Counted from the first letter of the stretch, positions 8,200 to 16,876 are shown. The stretch is DNA of 64,000 bases from GWC2-45-44 sp041661665 (GCA_041661665.1 JBAZTW010000002.1:1-64000); one strand, 5' to 3'. Numbers and translations: made by a program. Notes: generated by a model from the letters alone, not told the origin.

Positions 8200-9327
8200 A
8201 TGAAAAAGTTTTTTATATTTGTTGTTTTGGCGACGTTTGTTGTGCAGGCGTTTAGTTATGTTGTTAAAGTTTCCAACCCTCTAAATGAATCGCGGACGAG
8301 CGAAACAATTTGCATCGATTTAAAATCAACGCCTGTGCTGGTCAATCTTTTCGTTTTCAGCGAAACGCTCAAAAAAGAAATCCCATTTCAGTTCATAGAT
8401 GACAATAACGACGGCAAAAACGACCAGCTTGTTTTTCAGGCAGATTTTGAGTCGTATCAGGTTCAGAGATTTCGCGTACAGGATGCTGATGAATTCAATC
8501 AGCCGATGCCGGAGTTTAAGTCAATTGCTTATTATGTGCCGCAGAGAAAAGACGATTTCGCCTGGGAAAACGACAAAATCGCTTTCAGAATGTACGGCCA
8601 GGAACTTCAGCGAACAGAGCCTGCCAGCAGCGGAATCGATGTCTGGGTAAAAAGCGTAAAATATCCGGTAATGCCCAAAATGTATAAAAAGGGGCCCGAC
8701 TATTATAACTCCGACAATGGCGAGTCGCTCGATTTCTTCGATGTCGGTCAAACGCTCGGCTGCGGCGGCATCGGTGTCTTGCTCGACAAAAAATTATACT
8801 GTTCGCAAAATTATTTTCAGTGGAAAATAATCGCAAACGGCCCCATACGGACGATTTTTGAACTCACCTACAAACCCTGGCAGGCGGGTAAAAAAACTGT
8901 TGGCGAAACAAAACGAATCACCCTCGACCTGGGCTCGAATTTCAATCTAATCGAGAGCAGATTTGACGCTGATGTAAATGATGTGAACTTTGCCGTCGGA
9001 ATCGCAAAATGTCAGCGGGGCGGAACACTTGCCGTTGCCGGCGATAAAAGCTGGCTGGCTTATTGGCAAAAGCCCGATGAAAAATTAGGTTCAATCGCCT
9101 GCGGCCTGATTGTGCCTAAGGGTATTTCCGCAGGTCAGTTCATTATTGAAGAAAAGAATAATATGCTTTTAGCGAAAGCCGACAAAAATAACACCATTGT
9201 TTATTACGCTGGCGCTGCCTGGAGCAGAACGCCTGAATTTGACAGCAGAGAAAAATGGTCGGCCTTTGTGGAAAAACAGGCTCGAATCTTCGCCTGTCCG
9301 CTGAAAGTTGAAATTTTCGCGAAATAA
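8200..9327 (+). CDS. Secreted DUF4861-family protein
   Basis: A 375-residue protein beginning with a signal peptide (MKKFFIFVVLATF..., cleavage probably near residue 19). The start at 8200 has GAGG just upstream; a longer frame from 8131 would translate the dispersed repeat. The segments FAWENDKIAFRMYG and DVWVKSVKYPVM are characteristic of DUF4861, a beta-rich family often found in pectin and rhamnogalacturonan utilisation loci of Bacteroidetes and planctomycetes. The exact reaction is not established to my knowledge. No CAZyme neighbours are seen here, so the gene stands alone after recJ. Confidence 0.78.
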   Translation: MKKFFIFVVLATFVVQAFSYVVKVSNPLNESRTSETICIDLKSTPVLVNLFVFSETLKKEIPFQFIDDNNDGKNDQLVFQADFESYQVQRFRVQDADEFNQPMPEFKSIAYYVPQRKDDFAWENDKIAFRMYGQELQRTEPASSGIDVWVKSVKYPVMPKMYKKGPDYYNSDNGESLDFFDVGQTLGCGGIGVLLDKKLYCSQNYFQWKIIANGPIRTIFELTYKPWQAGKKTVGETKRITLDLGSNFNLIESRFDADVNDVNFAVGIAKCQRGGTLAVAGDKSWLAYWQKPDEKLGSIACGLIVPKGISAGQFIIEEKNNMLLAKADKNNTIVYYAGAAWSRTPEFDSREKWSAFVEKQARIFACPLKVEIFAK

Positions 9328-9377
9328 AAACAGTTTATAAAAACTCCGATATTTAACCTGTGGCGGCATGCCATATA

Positions 9378-9704
9378 CTAATTAACCGATACTGTTTGTC
9401 CTTCTGTCCTTGCGATTTCGATTATCGCACTGGACCTGTCATTTTGCCATTGCAGCCAACCGCATGGTATAGGCTCGATTCGGCTGTCTATTCTTGCGGC
9501 AATCTGCCAGAGCTTATTTATGCTGTCTCTGGTGATTATCTTGTCGAAGTCAGATGAAACCACAACTAAATCGATGTCGCTGTATTGATTCGCTCTGCCG
9601 GTTGCATAAGAACCGAAGATTACGCCGAAGCTGACAGGCAATCCTGTTTCGGATAATCTGTTTAGATATTTTCTAACGCCTTCTACAGCCGTTTTATGAA
9701 CCAT
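9378..9704 (-). CDS. Minimal nucleotidyltransferase (MNT) domain protein
   Basis: A 108-residue Pol-beta-superfamily nucleotidyltransferase. The active-site motif GSYATGRANQYSDIDLVVV has the GS and paired DxD features. In HEPN/MNT modules the MNT partner modifies or neutralises the HEPN RNase. It overlaps the upstream HEPN gene by 22 bp, so the two are translationally linked. Antitoxin activity is inferred from pairing and family knowledge; some pairs have other roles. Confidence 0.85.
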   Translation of the reverse strand: MVHKTAVEGVRKYLNRLSETGLPVSFGVIFGSYATGRANQYSDIDLVVVSSDFDKIITRDSINKLWQIAARIDSRIEPIPCGWLQWQNDRSSAIIEIARTEGQTVSVN

Positions 9705-10063
9705 TGCAACGCCTCTTCTGTTTTTTTGATATAATTTTTTGCTTCTTCTATCGAAATAGGGGGGAGAAACGGAACAGGGTATCTGCCCTCAAGATTAAAC
9801 TCGTTCATTTCAGCCAGAAAGTCTATCTTATCATCCGGCAGGCTTAATCCGGCAACTTCCGCTAATCTTATAAGATTGTGGATTTTAGGAGCGATTTTTC
9901 CAGTGGATTTGCAAATGTGGGATTTTAGAATTTTTTCCAGCGACAAATGCGAAAAAAACAGACTGTGACGGATTTTATCGCCGCTTATGAGTTGTTTTGC
10001 AGCCTCTAAATCTTCCAGTGCGCCATTCTGCCAATAACTGATTTGTTCAACAATATCGACCAT
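9683..10063 (-). CDS. HEPN-domain protein, probable toxin partner
   Basis: A 126-residue all-helical HEPN protein. Recognisable segments are GDKIRHSLFFSHLSLEKILK, KIHNLIRLAEVAGL and NEFNLEGRYP near the C-terminus. HEPN proteins of this type are usually RNases or RNA-binding partners of an adjacent MNT. An R-x6-H string (RHSLFFSH) is present, but the RX4HXY motif of the HepT subfamily is not, so RNase activity is uncertain. The gene lies between an XRE-type regulator (57 bp upstream) and the overlapping MNT gene. Confidence 0.82.
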   Translation of the reverse strand: MVDIVEQISYWQNGALEDLEAAKQLISGDKIRHSLFFSHLSLEKILKSHICKSTGKIAPKIHNLIRLAEVAGLSLPDDKIDFLAEMNEFNLEGRYPVPFLPPISIEEAKNYIKKTEEALQWFIKRL

Positions 10064-10120
10064 ACGGAGAAGTGTAAACCAAATTCAGGTAATTTGCAAT
10101 CCGAAAGAAAACTTGCCGAT

Positions 10121-10363
10121 TTATAGCTCTTTGAGCAGTTTCGCAAAGGCCGTTTTTGCATCCACTCCGCAGGCGTTTGACCAGTTAATAAACTCCGTAA
10201 TATCAACCCGCCTGTTGGCTGTTTCGCAATTGTAAATATAGCTGTGTGGCTTACTTATGATTTTCCCCAGTTCTCTTTGTGTCAATCCGGCTTTTTCTCT
10301 CATTTCCTTGAGAAACGGGGGTAAAAGCCGGTACATCACATTATGTTGAGGTTTTGTTCCCAT
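10121..10363 (-). CDS. XRE-family helix-turn-helix regulator
   Basis: An 80-residue DNA-binding protein with a Cro/C1-type HTH: LKEMREKAGLTQRELGKIIS followed by the recognition helix around HSYIYNCETANRRVD. A GTG at 10396 would add 11 residues, but it falls inside the palindrome described at 10390-10418; the ATG at 10363 is preferred. It probably regulates its own HEPN/MNT operon, as small XRE proteins in such modules often do. No clear ribosome binding site is visible. Confidence 0.8.
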   Translation of the reverse strand: MGTKPQHNVMYRLLPPFLKEMREKAGLTQRELGKIISKPHSYIYNCETANRRVDITEFINWSNACGVDAKTAFAKLLKEL

Positions 10364-10389
10364 AAACTGAATTTTAAGGGAGATTTCTC

Positions 10390-10418
10390 TTGGCACGAGT
10401 TATGTGCCAAGGTATAAT
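10390..10418 (+). promoter_or_regulatory. Promoter with embedded palindrome (candidate operator)
   Basis: TTGGCA (10390-10395), a 17-base spacer and TATAAT (10413-10418) form a near-consensus promoter on the plus strand. Its -35 and spacer are overlaid by the perfect palindrome TTGGCAC-N7-GTGCCAA (10390-10410). It lies immediately upstream of the divergent XRE gene, so it is a candidate site for that regulator. Transcripts would run toward the 8-codon frame at 10467 and the PEP-CTERM gene. Confidence 0.6.
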
Positions 10419-10466
10419 GGAGCAAGTTTGGCAGGAAAGTATTAGCAAGATTTGGAGGTAGAGAAT

Positions 10467-10493
10467 ATGAAACACTTCAATAATTCATCGTAG
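10467..10493 (+). CDS. Possible 8-residue leader or gene remnant
   Basis: A strong ribosome binding site (TTTGGAGG) lies 8 bases before an ATG that opens an 8-codon frame, MKHFNNSS, closed by TAG. It is the first start codon after the promoter at 10390-10418. It may be a leader peptide or the stub of a gene whose body was lost to the repeats that follow. Short length makes it uncertain. Confidence 0.3.
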   Translation: MKHFNNSS

Positions 10494-10513
10494 AGATTTT
10501 GCAATCATTTTGT

Positions 10514-10663
10514 CAGAGCCCAAGCGACAGCGCAGGGTGCAATATTTAGCCTGCCGCCTGCCCAGCACTTTCTGGCGGGGTTTCACGGCGGGTTAGTTAG
10601 CCTGCCGATTTATTCGGCAGGTTCGTGTCATTCCCATGCAGGCGGGAATCCAGAATTAAAATT
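10514..10663. repeat. Mosaic of dispersed intergenic repeats
   Basis: It begins with a 24-bp word (CAGAGCCCAAGCG...GCAGGG, 10514-10537) that recurs exactly at 51063-51086. A hairpin CTGCCGA-TTTAT-TCGGCAG follows near 10593-10611, then CATTCCCATGCAGGCGGGAA, a GTCATTCCCGC...GGGAATCC-like element. No gene is seen here. Confidence 0.65.
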
Positions 10664-10694
10664 CATTTAACAATTTTTTGGAAGGAAGAAGAAA

Positions 10695-11585
10695 ATGAAA
10701 ACAAGAATTTTAGTAATGGTTGTATGTGTACTGGCTGTAACTAATTTCACTTCGGCTGAAACCATACGAGGAATCGACATTGATTTTGTAACCATCGGCA
10801 ATGCGGGGAATGCGGCGGATACGCAGATAATGGATAATGATTTAACCAGTGGCTATGGTTCGGTAGTTTATAATTACCGTATAGGCAAATATGAGATCAC
10901 CAACGCCCAGTGGAAGGCTTTTACAGACGTTACCGGAGCGCCTACTGGCACTCCGAGCGATGCGTACGATCAAAGTACTTTTTCCACTGGCACCCAGCAG
11001 CCGACCAGTGGAATAAGCTGGTATGAAGCGGCACAATTTTGTAACTATTTGACCAGCGGTGACAAGAGTCTCGGTGCCTATCAGTTTGGTACAGACGGCA
11101 GTATTACAGTTGACCGCAGTTCGGCAGTTTCGGCTTACGTAATGGTTTATGTTATCCCCACGGAAAATGAGTGGTATAAGGCGGCGTATTTCAAGCACGA
11201 TGGTAGTGGTTATTCGCTCTTTGCTAACGGTACAGATACCCTTCCCACTGCTGGAATAGACTCGAAGTATTTGGAGGATCCCATCATTGGTTCTCCCTGG
11301 AATATCGATAGCGGCACACAAGAGCAGAACGGCACTTTTAATATGATGGGCAATGTCTGGGAATGGAATGAGACTTTGATTGATTCTTATCGCGGTGTTC
11401 GTGGCGGTTCGTACGCAAGTTCCACTGGCATCAATGGCCTCTATTCGTCCAATCGGTCCGCTGATATTCCGAGCAACGAGGGCTCCATCGGCGATATGGG
11501 ATTTCGTATCGCCGAAATACCTGAACCTGCAACGCTTATTTTACTCACTCTCGGCGGGATGGTTCTGCGAAGATTTGGGAGATAA
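10695..11585 (+). CDS. Secreted SUMF1/formylglycine-enzyme-fold protein with PEP-CTERM tail
   Basis: A 296-residue protein with a signal peptide (cleavage after TSA, near residue 21) and a C-terminal PEP-CTERM sorting tag: IPEPATL, a hydrophobic stretch, then RRFGR. Between them is an FGE-sulfatase (SUMF1) fold, with YEITNAQWKAF, GISWYEAAQFCNYL, PTENEWYKAAYF, NMMGNVWEWN and RGVRGGSY. The reactive cysteine pair of true formylglycine-generating enzymes is not seen, so it is more likely a binding or structural member. The tag predicts export and exosortase/archaeosortase-type processing in the envelope or exopolysaccharide matrix. It has a good ribosome binding site (GGAAGGAAG) and an intrinsic terminator right after. 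Confidence 0.85.
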   Translation: MKTRILVMVVCVLAVTNFTSAETIRGIDIDFVTIGNAGNAADTQIMDNDLTSGYGSVVYNYRIGKYEITNAQWKAFTDVTGAPTGTPSDAYDQSTFSTGTQQPTSGISWYEAAQFCNYLTSGDKSLGAYQFGTDGSITVDRSSAVSAYVMVYVIPTENEWYKAAYFKHDGSGYSLFANGTDTLPTAGIDSKYLEDPIIGSPWNIDSGTQEQNGTFNMMGNVWEWNETLIDSYRGVRGGSYASSTGINGLYSSNRSADIPSNEGSIGDMGFRIAEIPEPATLILLTLGGMVLRRFGR

Positions 11586-11602
11586 AAAAGAGTTGATTCG
11601 AC

Positions 11603-11632
11603 AAAGGCCGAGAAAAATCTCGGCCTTTTTTA
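11603..11632 (+). terminator. Intrinsic terminator after the PEP-CTERM gene
   Basis: Stem AAGGCCGAGA/TCTCGGCCTT with a four-A loop, followed by a T-rich tail, 18 bases after the stop codon. Confidence 0.9.
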
Positions 11633-11637
11633 TATTG

Positions 11638-11761
11638 CACCACGAAGAAGTTATATTTTAAAATACACCACGAATGAAAGAAGAAGCACGAAGAAATAAA
11701 TATAGATAAAATTTTAAAAAAATAATACAATACTTCGTGCGTCTTCGTGCTCTTCGTGGTG
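11638..11761. repeat. Inverted-repeat element ending CACCACGAAGA/TCTTCGTGGTG
   Basis: Eleven-base perfect terminal inverted repeats enclose about 100 bp of AT-rich sequence with further CACGAAG/CTTCGTG words. It is a non-coding dispersed element in the 339-base gap 11586-11924; no protein is encoded. Confidence 0.7.
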
Positions 11762-11840
11762 AAAAAATCCCTAAAAAATCTGCTTGCCAATCAGTCGGAT
11801 ATTACATAAACTTATGTTTTGTAATTACTAACGGCAGTTT

Positions 11841-11900
11841 TGTAGGGTGGGCTCTTCTTGTCCTCCGTAGCCTTGGCGAAGGAGGAAGCCCACGCGGTTT
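11841..11900 (+). repeat. GTAGGGTGGGC...GCCCACGCGG dispersed repeat, copy B
   Basis: TGTAGGGTGGGCT and AAGCCCACGCGGTTT enclose a second near-palindrome around TCCTCCGTAGCC. It lies just before panB. Confidence 0.75.
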
Positions 11901-11924
11901 ATATTAACGGCAGGGCAGCAGAGT

Positions 11925-12752
11925 ATGAAAATTACCGTTTCAACATTGTGCAGGGCAAAAACAGAGGGACGCAAGTTCTCCGTTGTAAGCTGCTACGATT
12001 TCACCAGTGCAAAATTAGCCGTTTCGGCGGGTGTTGATGTGCTGCTCGTCGGCGACTCGGCTGCACAGTTTATGCTCGGATTCGATTCTACACTGCCGGC
12101 GACTATGGATTTTATGGTTGCCATAACCGCTGCCGTTAACAGAGCCGGATTTGAAAAATTGATTATCGCTGATTTGCCTTATGAATCCTGTGCTGCCGGG
12201 GCAGAAAAAATGGTAAGAGATTCCAGGAGATTTATTGAAGAGGCCGGCGCCGATGTCGTAAAAATCGAAGCATCTATGGAGCGGTTTGACGAGCTAAAGT
12301 TTATTATCGATGCCGGCATACCTGTGATGCCTCATCTCGGCATAAGACCGCAGACCGGAGATTACAAGGCGCAGGGCACGACGGTGCAGATTGCAGCCGA
12401 GCTTATTAATTTTGCCGAGCAGGTTTATAATGCCGGGGCGCAAATGCTCCTGCTGGAAGGCACCGCCAGAGAGGTCGGCAAAATTATCACGCAAAAACTT
12501 CCACTACCAGTCATAAGCTGCGGCGCAGGCCCAGATTGCGATGGACAGGTGCTTGTTCTGCCGGATATTTTGAATCTGAAAGACGGGCCAATGCCGAAAT
12601 TTTCCAAAAGTTTCGCAGATATAGGCAAAGCGTCTGTTGATGCGCTCGTCGAATATGACAGGCAAATAAAGCAAAACATTTTTCCCGACGACCAGCACAG
12701 TTATCATATGAAGCCGGGCGAGTTGGAAAAACTTCTGGAGCTTATTAGCTGA
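11925..12752 (+). CDS. panB: 3-methyl-2-oxobutanoate hydroxymethyltransferase
   Basis: The first step of pantothenate synthesis: it transfers a hydroxymethyl group from methylene-tetrahydrofolate to 2-oxoisovalerate. The protein has 275 residues, normal for PanB. Metal and substrate residues are visible in LVGDSAAQ (Asp44), IADLPYES (Asp83) and VKIEAS (Lys113, Glu115). MPHLGIRPQ and LLLEGTARE (catalytic Glu near 178) follow. Cytoplasmic. The start at 11925 gives the expected length. The following glycosyltransferase gene begins 3 bp after the stop. No panC is nearby. Confidence 0.95.
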   Translation: MKITVSTLCRAKTEGRKFSVVSCYDFTSAKLAVSAGVDVLLVGDSAAQFMLGFDSTLPATMDFMVAITAAVNRAGFEKLIIADLPYESCAAGAEKMVRDSRRFIEEAGADVVKIEASMERFDELKFIIDAGIPVMPHLGIRPQTGDYKAQGTTVQIAAELINFAEQVYNAGAQMLLLEGTAREVGKIITQKLPLPVISCGAGPDCDGQVLVLPDILNLKDGPMPKFSKSFADIGKASVDALVEYDRQIKQNIFPDDQHSYHMKPGELEKLLELIS

Positions 12753-12755
12753 TTT

Positions 12756-13865
12756 ATGGCAACAGATGAGACAATAACAGAAAATCTTAATGGTACGCCC
12801 CAGATTCGTCCGCTGATTGTCTCGGATGCCGAGACGGTAGGGCGATTTTGTTCGCCGCTGCGACATTTACTTTTCGGTTTTGAGGCACAGGGAATCCAAT
12901 CGTCTCTGGTACTGCCGCCTAACAGCGGGATAGAAACTTTGCTCTGGCCGGGCATAGATGTAATTGATTACCCTGCTCTGAGATTTCCGTTGTTTATCAG
13001 GCAGAATCGTCGCCGGCTCTTTGAGCACGTTGAAAAATTCAATCCATCGGTTGTTCATTGTCTCGGCACATCCAGGGCGATTATCGCAAAAATTATCAGC
13101 AGAAATTTTGACATCCCGGCCGTGCTTACCGTCAATTCTCCGTATCAAAATTTCCTGATGCGCAGAATTATTAGAAAAGGTTTTTCGGCCATTGTAGCGT
13201 CGTCTGACAGGTTTGTTGAAAGCCTCAAAAAAAACAATCCTGATATAGCCGGCATTGTTCGGCAGGTAAGCACGGGCACTTTCGTCGATGAAACTTGTGC
13301 CTGTTTTTCAAGACCGCAGCAATTGCCGAGTATGGTTATGGTTTCGGATTTTTTGGAGTTTGATGAATTAGAGCCGCTGCTTAACGCTGTAAGGCATCTT
13401 GCGGTTGATGGTTATGAATTTGTCGTTGTTTTGATGGGGCGTGGGCCCGCCGAAGATAAAATACGGCATTTCGTCAAGAACACCGGTCTTTCGCAAACTG
13501 TGAGTATCTCGCCGGAAATCAGGCCGCTGCGGGCGGTTATGCGGGGAGCCGATATCTTTATTCAGCCTCATATTGCTGGAAGACTTGACCCGGCAATGGT
13601 TGAGGCGGCAAGCGCGGGACTGGCAATAGCCACCGATTACAACAACGCCAACAATATACTGCAGAACAATCAAACATCTGTTTTTTTTGACGGTAGAGAT
13701 GAGTTGAGCATTTATTCGGTTTTACAAAAACTTCTCGATGACAGACAGTCAGCCGTAAGAATTGCCTCCGCTGTGCAGGAGTACCTTAGAACCAACAATT
13801 CAGTAAGCACAATGATTGACGGACTGCTGGATATTTACGCACAGGTTTCGTATGAGAAGGAGTGA
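12756..13865 (+). CDS. GT-B-fold glycosyltransferase (GT4-like)
   Basis: A 369-residue cytoplasmic glycosyltransferase. The N-terminal half holds an acceptor-type Rossmann domain with FNPSVVHCLG near residue 100. The C-terminal half shows the GT4 pattern: VVVLMGRGPAEDKIRHFV, ISPEIRPLRAVMRGADIFIQPH and the donor-site glutamate segment MVEAASAGLAIATDYN. The donor and acceptor sugars cannot be inferred. It is tightly coupled to panB (3-bp gap), which looks coincidental, and it precedes a phosphotriesterase-like gene by 29 bp. Confidence 0.82.
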   Translation: MATDETITENLNGTPQIRPLIVSDAETVGRFCSPLRHLLFGFEAQGIQSSLVLPPNSGIETLLWPGIDVIDYPALRFPLFIRQNRRRLFEHVEKFNPSVVHCLGTSRAIIAKIISRNFDIPAVLTVNSPYQNFLMRRIIRKGFSAIVASSDRFVESLKKNNPDIAGIVRQVSTGTFVDETCACFSRPQQLPSMVMVSDFLEFDELEPLLNAVRHLAVDGYEFVVVLMGRGPAEDKIRHFVKNTGLSQTVSISPEIRPLRAVMRGADIFIQPHIAGRLDPAMVEAASAGLAIATDYNNANNILQNNQTSVFFDGRDELSIYSVLQKLLDDRQSAVRIASAVQEYLRTNNSVSTMIDGLLDIYAQVSYEKE

Positions 13866-13894
13866 ACATATCCCTGATATAATCAGGGACAGCT

Positions 13895-14956
13895 ATGAAT
13901 AAAAAGTTTTTAATCAATGTCTGCCTGTTGTTGACTGTTTACTGTGCCGGTTTCGTAAATGCAAAACAATCCATCAGTATCAAAACTGATGGAGGACAGG
14001 CTAAGAAAAATATCATTATGACCGTTCGCGGGCCGATAAAGCCGGGTTCATTCGGGAAAGCTCTGCCGCATGAACATATACTTGTTGACTTCATAGGTGC
14101 AGACAAGACCGGCACGGGGCGTTATGATGCGAAAGAGGTTGTTTCTATAATGCTGCCGTATCTGAGGGAACTAAAAAACAGAGGTTTTACGGGATTTGTC
14201 GATTGCTCGCCGGCATTTCTGGCAAGGGATGTGAAAGTATTGAAGCGGCTTTCCGAGCAAACAGGCATACATATCCTTACCAATACCGGATGCTACGGCG
14301 CAAACAATGGCAAGTATCTCCCCGAATATGTAATCGCCGAATCCGCAGACCAGTTGGCTGCGAGGTGGACCGCAGAGTGGGAAAACGGAATAGAAGGTAC
14401 GGGGATTTACCCAGGTTTTATAAAAACTGCCGTCAATCCAGGCGCACTAAATGATACAGATAAAAAACTTATTCAGGCGGCGGCAATGACGCATCTCAAA
14501 ACCGGGCTTACAATTGCCTGTCATACAGGTCAGGCTCAGGCAGCCCTTGCAGTGCTGGAAATTATCCGGCAGCAGGGCGTTGACCCGTCGACCTTGATAA
14601 TCGTTCACGCAAACGGAATCGCAGACCCAAATGTCAGGATAAAAATCGCAGCAGCGGGAGCATGGGTAGAACTTGACGGTGTTAATAAAAATTCAATAGC
14701 CCAGAATGTTCAATTCATAAAAGAACTTATGTTGGCAGGTCTGCTCAACCGAACGCTTGTTTCACAGGATGCCGGATGGTATAACGTGGGTGATGAAAAA
14801 GGCGGGCAGACCGATAACAAAATTCGTCCCTTTACTGCAATAGCTGACCAGTTGATTCCTGCTTTAAAGCAGGCCGGCCTAACAAATGCACAAATTAGGC
14901 GGCTCATTGTCGAAAACCCCGCTAAAGCATATACTGTTAAAGTGAAAAAATTATGA
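13895..14956 (+). CDS. Secreted phosphotriesterase-family hydrolase
   Basis: A 353-residue protein with an N-terminal signal peptide (cleavage probably after VNA near residue 23), so it acts outside the cytoplasm. It has the phosphotriesterase/lactonase TIM-barrel metal motifs: LPHEHI, the lysine that is carbamylated in the family in GFIKTAVN, HTGQ, IVHANG and SQDAGW with the metal-binding Asp. The family includes lactonases, esterases and organophosphate hydrolases, and the natural substrate is unknown. It lies 29 bp after the glycosyltransferase gene and may be cotranscribed. Confidence 0.85.
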   Translation: MNKKFLINVCLLLTVYCAGFVNAKQSISIKTDGGQAKKNIIMTVRGPIKPGSFGKALPHEHILVDFIGADKTGTGRYDAKEVVSIMLPYLRELKNRGFTGFVDCSPAFLARDVKVLKRLSEQTGIHILTNTGCYGANNGKYLPEYVIAESADQLAARWTAEWENGIEGTGIYPGFIKTAVNPGALNDTDKKLIQAAAMTHLKTGLTIACHTGQAQAALAVLEIIRQQGVDPSTLIIVHANGIADPNVRIKIAAAGAWVELDGVNKNSIAQNVQFIKELMLAGLLNRTLVSQDAGWYNVGDEKGGQTDNKIRPFTAIADQLIPALKQAGLTNAQIRRLIVENPAKAYTVKVKKL

Positions 14957-15179
14957 CCTTTCAAGTTTTGAATAAATAATTCAAAACTGACTCAAATTGT
15001 AACGAAAAGGTCTTTTTGTTCAAAAGTCGTTAAAATCGTTATAAAATTTGAAAAAATTTGCGATTTTTAAGCAAAAACTTGCGTTTTTACTTTTCAATCC
15101 CATTAAGACAGCCCCCTTTATAGTCGATAAAATCATTGAAATTCTGTGTTTTTACTTTGATTTTAAGGCTTTTAAAATT

Positions 15180-16766
15180 ATGTCTAAACTTCTTGAGATT
15201 CTCGGCAGAGGGATTGCCGTCAACACCGCCGGTCTAATTTGGCATTGGATTGACATCGTAATCAAAAACAATCCGGATTTTGAGCCGATTGATGAGATAC
15301 TCAATCTTGTGTCATTGGCCAGTTTCGATATCGCGGAGGAGAAAACAAATCAGTATCTGCTCGAAAGACCAAACTGTGCTATCGGCAGAATGACCGCCGC
15401 CGCGATATGCCTTGAAAATTCAAACCTTACAGGGACGCTGGAAAATCTGCAAAGCGTTTATCTGAGACAGCCAAACAATACAATCGCGCTCTACACGCTC
15501 GGCCATTGCTACGAAAGGCTCGGCCACGAAGAGCAGGCTGTTGAATTTTATCAGGATTGTCTGAAATTCAAAAATTATCTTGAACTGCCTCGGCTCAGAC
15601 TTGCGGCAATTTATTTCAAAAACGGTCAGCTTGAAAAAGCGATTAAGGAATATCATCAGCATCGGCACGAATATCCCGACGACATTGAAACTCTCGTGCT
15701 TTTAGGCCATTTGTATATGCTCAACGGCAATAATAATGCCGCGATTGATGCCTTTAACAGCGCAATACTGATTCATCCCGATAATTTTTGCACTTCGCCG
15801 GAAGAGGAAAAAATAAAGGAAATGGTTGAATACGGCGGATACACACAGGCCGTAGAACACATAAACAGTTTGCTCGAACACCAGCCGGAATCCGCGGAAC
15901 TCTATTTGCAGCTCGGAGACATTATGGCCGAGCAGGGCGATACTGCCGAGGCGATTGTTCAATACGAAAAGGCTGTCAGACTTCAGCCGAACCTGTTGCA
16001 GGGGTTTGTAAAGCTCGGAGCGATTCATCTCTCGCAGGAGAATTTGTCGCTCGCCGCGGAGTTATTTAACAAAGCCGCCGCAATCAATGATGAAATTGTC
16101 GATGCTTATTATGGCCTGGCATCGGCGCAGAAAAAAATGTCAGACAGCGCCACAGCATACAGCACGCTGCTTTTGGGCGCTACAATTCAGCAGAACAGCG
16201 GGATACTTTTTGCAGAGGCCGCAAAACTAAGATTCTGCACTGCAAGCGGGATAAAAACACTCGATGGCGAGGAAAGCCTGAACATTTACAATATAATGTT
16301 TGAGAATCTCAAAGAACAATGCCAAAAGACCCCTGAAAACCAGTCGCTGTTATACGCTTTGGGGCTGCTTTATATGAAGGCCGGCATTTATGACGATGCC
16401 GCCGGCTGTTTCAGGGACATTGTAAAGAAAAACCCGACACATTATAGAGCGATGAGCAGATTAGTTATATGTTATGTCGAAAAGGAAGAAAAATCCAAAG
16501 CTCTGAAATATCTCGATGCAGATGACAGAATTTCAGCAGAACTGCTCGACCTGCATTATAAAACTTCGCTGTTGTATTGCAGCAGAGGCAATTTCATCGA
16601 AGCTCTGAAAACGACCAAACATCAGCTCGAAGAAAATTTTGAATCGGTAGCGGCGTTGAACACGCTCAATGAAGTTCTTCAGAATATGGGGCTTATCGAC
16701 AGGGCTTTTGCTGGCTGGAATGTAATCAGCGATATAATCAATTACAGCGGTCAGCGGGGTTCTTAG
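15180..16766 (+). CDS. Tetratricopeptide-repeat protein
   Basis: About 528 residues of TPR-type helical repeats, for example LYTLGHCYERLGHEEQAVEF, LYLQLGDIMAEQGDTAEAI and LLYALGLLYMKAGIYDDAA. TPR proteins are assembly scaffolds; the partner is unknown. No signal peptide is evident with the ATG at 15180, which has AAGG about 11 bases upstream. A TTG at 15048 would add 44 residues rich in Phe, Ile and Lys and remains possible. The gene is separated from its neighbours and followed by the tRNA-Ser region. Confidence 0.8.
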   Translation: MSKLLEILGRGIAVNTAGLIWHWIDIVIKNNPDFEPIDEILNLVSLASFDIAEEKTNQYLLERPNCAIGRMTAAAICLENSNLTGTLENLQSVYLRQPNNTIALYTLGHCYERLGHEEQAVEFYQDCLKFKNYLELPRLRLAAIYFKNGQLEKAIKEYHQHRHEYPDDIETLVLLGHLYMLNGNNNAAIDAFNSAILIHPDNFCTSPEEEKIKEMVEYGGYTQAVEHINSLLEHQPESAELYLQLGDIMAEQGDTAEAIVQYEKAVRLQPNLLQGFVKLGAIHLSQENLSLAAELFNKAAAINDEIVDAYYGLASAQKKMSDSATAYSTLLLGATIQQNSGILFAEAAKLRFCTASGIKTLDGEESLNIYNIMFENLKEQCQKTPENQSLLYALGLLYMKAGIYDDAAGCFRDIVKKNPTHYRAMSRLVICYVEKEEKSKALKYLDADDRISAELLDLHYKTSLLYCSRGNFIEALKTTKHQLEENFESVAALNTLNEVLQNMGLIDRAFAGWNVISDIINYSGQRGS

Positions 16767-16807
16767 AGAGAAAAAAAGGCTTTAATTGTCGCAAAGTCCT
16801 GCAATTA

Positions 16808-16833
16808 CGATGTCCCCCGGCTATCCCATTAAA
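16808..16833 (+). repeat. Direct repeat, left copy, flanking tRNA-Ser
   Basis: A 26-base word ending CTATCCCATTAAA that matches 17119-17144 at 22 of 26 positions. The core TCCCATTAA also occurs near 15100. Confidence 0.5.
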
Positions 16834-16847
16834 AAAACCTGTTATAG

Positions 16848-16876
16848 TTGACAAAGAGGGGATTAAATGTTATAAC
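16848..16876 (+). promoter_or_regulatory. Promoter for tRNA-Ser
   Basis: TTGACA (16848-16853), a 17-base spacer and TATAAC (16871-16876), about 98 bases before the tRNA. Confidence 0.65.

Noticed and set aside
10390..10410. Possible sigma-54 promoter (TGGCAC start) for the PEP-CTERM gene
   Set aside because: The -12 GC element is missing at the required spacing (GT instead of GC); the palindrome with a sigma-70-type -10 explains it better.
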